Shown here piece by piece: positions 62,238 through 64,000 of a stretch of DNA of 64,000 nt (the first letter of the stretch is position 1; every line of letters begins with the position of its first letter). The DNA comes from Vibrio sp. 14G-20. Lineage in GTDB: Bacteria; Pseudomonadota; Gammaproteobacteria; Enterobacterales; Vibrionaceae. The stretch spans positions 152,262 through 216,261 of the forward strand of contig NZ_JAPHPW010000009.1 in NCBI RefSeq assembly GCF_026241515.1, read 5' to 3'. A program made the position numbers and the translations under genes. Under the pieces are notes generated by a model. That model was not told where the DNA came from and did no database searches. It saw nothing but the letters and a program-made list of their open reading frames with translations.

Positions 62238-62903
62238 CTTATCAACCTCAACCCTGGATCTTATTTTTGCCACATCAATACTTATTTGTTTTATCACTTC
62301 TTCCATTAGGTCATTTGTCCCAAAAGCAAAACTATTATAGATCTCTGAAACCTCGCTGAAATATTCCTGTGGTTCAATACCGTGAGCTTCAGACATTACT
62401 TCATGTTCATCTGCCTTTTTTATATAGTCCGCCGCAGAGTATCTAAATTTTTGAAAAGCTATATCTAAATCATTTGAAATATATAATTTATTTTTAACTA
62501 TTATCTCTCTTAAGTCAGAATAAGCTTTAAAATATTTATCACCATAAGCATCTGTTAATGCTAAAGAAAAATCCTCTAACATATCTTTTGTATATTCATT
62601 ATCCCAATTTAATAATAACTGATATGTTTCAATGCGTTTTTTAAAAAATATTTGATACAGCTCTGTTGATATAGCTCCGAAAGATTCTCTTTCTTTTAAT
62701 ACTGTAGCTGTTTTAGCTTTGAATTCTTCTAATGAATTAGTGTGTTTTGACTTCAATATTGCTAAATCTTGGTTTAAATTTGCAGCTGTTCTTTTAGATA
62801 CTTGATCGATTAGTAATTTTTCAAACAACTTCCCAAAAGCTAATAAAATTGCTGCGCTTCCACCTAATGAAACTAATATTGATGATACTGTACCTGAAAT
62901 CAA
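62232..62903 (-). CDS. Membrane-anchored protein of unknown function, integron cassette
   Basis: 223 residues from a TTG at 62903, with GGAG five bases upstream. N-terminal helix ISGTVSSILVSLGGSAAILL, then a long helical, Lys/Glu-rich region likely to form coiled coil (LAILKSKHTNSLEEFKAKTA). Strongly AT-rich compared with the rest of the window, typical of captured cassettes. No family recognised. The TAA stop lies inside the attC core at 62231-62237. IS element #3 is inserted 37 bases upstream. Confidence 0.72.
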   Translation of the reverse strand: MISGTVSSILVSLGGSAAILLAFGKLFEKLLIDQVSKRTAANLNQDLAILKSKHTNSLEEFKAKTATVLKERESFGAISTELYQIFFKKRIETYQLLLNWDNEYTKDMLEDFSLALTDAYGDKYFKAYSDLREIIVKNKLYISNDLDIAFQKFRYSAADYIKKADEHEVMSEAHGIEPQEYFSEVSEIYNSFAFGTNDLMEEVIKQISIDVAKIRSRVEVDKA

Positions 62904-62940
62904 AATAACTCCTTACTTAAATTTACAATTTGGGCCTAAC

Positions 62941-64000
62941 GAATGACATGGATTCCCCCTACCGAGGATCTGCCACACTTACGTGGTACTTAAATGCATC
63001 GGAGGCACCATGTCTGATTATTCTTATTTCTGCGGTATCGACCTAGCTAAAAACCACTTTAGTCTTCATGCCGTAGACCAAAATGGTAAGGTCATACTTC
63101 ATAAGTCAGTAACCCGCTCTAAACTACTGACTACAATAGCAAATATGCCACTCATGCGTATAGGCGTTGAAGCGTGTGGTGGTGCACATTATTGGGCAAG
63201 AACACTCAATAAACTGGGTCACGACGCCCGTATTATGGCCGTTAAATACGTAATTCCTTATCGAACTAAGGGAAAGAACGACCTTAATGATGCTGTTGCT
63301 ATCTGCGAAGCTGTTCAGCGTCCATCCACTCGCTTTGTACCCGTAAAATCCCCCGAGCAACAAGCCATCTTATCGGTACATAGAATGAGAGAGCATTGGG
63401 TTCGTGAACGCACCGCGCTTATGAATCGCATGCGCGCCCTACTTTCTGAGTTCGGGTTGATCATTCCTGTTGGCCGCTCTTCGTTAATGAAACACGTTCC
63501 CTTAATGCTGGAAGACGCAGAAAATGAGCTGCCACATCTCGCTAGAACAGTAATAGCCGATGCTTATCACCACCTTGGAGAATTAAATCAACGTATCGCC
63601 GATACTGAGCAAGTCTTTGATTCTTTTGCTAAGGTCAGCGCTAATGTTCAACGAGTGATGAAAGTTCGAGGAATTGGACCGCAAACCGCTACTGCGATAC
63701 TTGCTTCGATAGGCAATGGTTCTCAATTTGATAAAAGCCGTGACTTTTCAGCTTGGTTAGGACTCGTACCAAAGCAATATTCCACAGGAGGAAAACCTCG
63801 GTTAGGCCGAATAACCAAACACGGAGATAAATATTTACGAACGCTATTAGTTCACGGAGCAAGGACCGTGATTGCCAACCTTGGCGACAAGCAAGATAAG
63901 CTAAGTCAATGGTGTCGAGGCGTTCTAGAACGGAGAGGAATGAACCGAGCGATAGTGGCACTGGCCGCGAAGAACGCACGAATTATATGGTCGCTTTTAC
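62941..64000 (+). mobile_element. IS1111-group element #3 (IS110 family), cut by window end
   Basis: Left end GAATGAC (62941-62947) and left repeat ATGGATTCCCCC from 62948, identical to element #1. Inserted directly after GCCTAAC, the core of another attC. Only scattered base differences from element #1, so the two are recent copies of one element. The right end and guide region are outside the window. Confidence 0.9.
63010..64000 (+). CDS. IS110/IS1111 transposase, intact as far as seen
   Basis: 330 of about 341 residues are in the window, open to the last base. Starts MSDYSYFCGIDLAKNHFSLH and retains the Ser codon TCC in QYSTGGKPRLGRI, where element #1 has TAG. All DEDD residues present. 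It probably supplies active recombinase for both copies. Confidence 0.9.
   Translation, partial: MSDYSYFCGIDLAKNHFSLHAVDQNGKVILHKSVTRSKLLTTIANMPLMRIGVEACGGAHYWARTLNKLGHDARIMAVKYVIPYRTKGKNDLNDAVAICEAVQRPSTRFVPVKSPEQQAILSVHRMREHWVRERTALMNRMRALLSEFGLIIPVGRSSLMKHVPLMLEDAENELPHLARTVIADAYHHLGELNQRIADTEQVFDSFAKVSANVQRVMKVRGIGPQTATAILASIGNGSQFDKSRDFSAWLGLVPKQYSTGGKPRLGRITKHGDKYLRTLLVHGARTVIANLGDKQDKLSQWCRGVLERRGMNRAIVALAAKNARIIWSLL

Overview
The window looks like a Vibrio chromosome, probably of the Splendidus clade. The reasons are the base composition, a chromosomal-integron cassette array with VCR-like attC sites at the right end, a complete Tad pilus locus, and typical Vibrio accessory genes. This genus call rests on pattern recognition, not on a database search. 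Seven LysR-type regulators occur in 64 kb. I see no rRNA, tRNA or CRISPR array.

Layout. 0-5.5 kb: the end of a short-chain dehydrogenase, a LysR regulator, a YdcH-type small protein, a 40-residue lipoprotein, an aspartate/glutamate racemase, a secreted HAD phosphatase and an old-yellow-enzyme reductase. 5.6-14.5 kb: a coherent sulfatase system. It has a Ser-type periplasmic sulfatase, its radical-SAM maturase, a LysR regulator, an outer-membrane barrel, two DUF1254/DUF1214 periplasmic proteins and a FadL-type porin broken by a one-base frameshift. T-N11-A operators with a common CTAT-TA...TTA-AT core lie in front of the separate transcription units, which suggests one regulon. 14.7-19.6 kb: nfsA, a phospholipase-D lipoprotein, a TetR/reductase pair with a perfect 15-bp operator, and small enzymes.

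19.8-31.6 kb: a full tad operon (flp, tadV, rcpC, rcpA, an rcpB-like gene, tadZABCDEFG, an OmpA-like gene) read leftwards. A divergent LysR gene faces it, and a perfect FNR-type box lies between them. A dead IS5 fragment, a LuxR-type regulator, a GGDEF diguanylate cyclase and two more LysR genes follow. 38-50.7 kb: an efflux pump, a sugar acetyltransferase preceded by 19-bp tandem repeats, an AscG/AscB-like beta-glucoside pair with two near-identical operators but no PTS gene, an EamA transporter, an SdsA-type alkylsulfatase with a divergent LysR gene and LysR box, and a MATE pump with a LysR gene. 51-56.5 kb: a crotonase with a strong upstream palindrome, an SDR, a radical-SAM protein, a TetR gene beside a 5'-truncated transporter, a TrmO-like methylase and a lipoate-ligase-like gene.

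56.6-64 kb: the distal end of an integron cassette array read on the minus strand. It holds a RelBE-type module, a PhzF-like cassette with an apparent AUU start, a DUF2846 lipoprotein cassette and two membrane-protein cassettes. Three IS1111-group (IS110 family) elements sit at the same position in three attC sites. In the two complete elements, the non-coding tail after the transposase contains short segments that match the element's own attC flank, and these segments differ between elements together with the flank. That is the pattern expected of a seekRNA/bridge-RNA guide and is the most interesting observation here.
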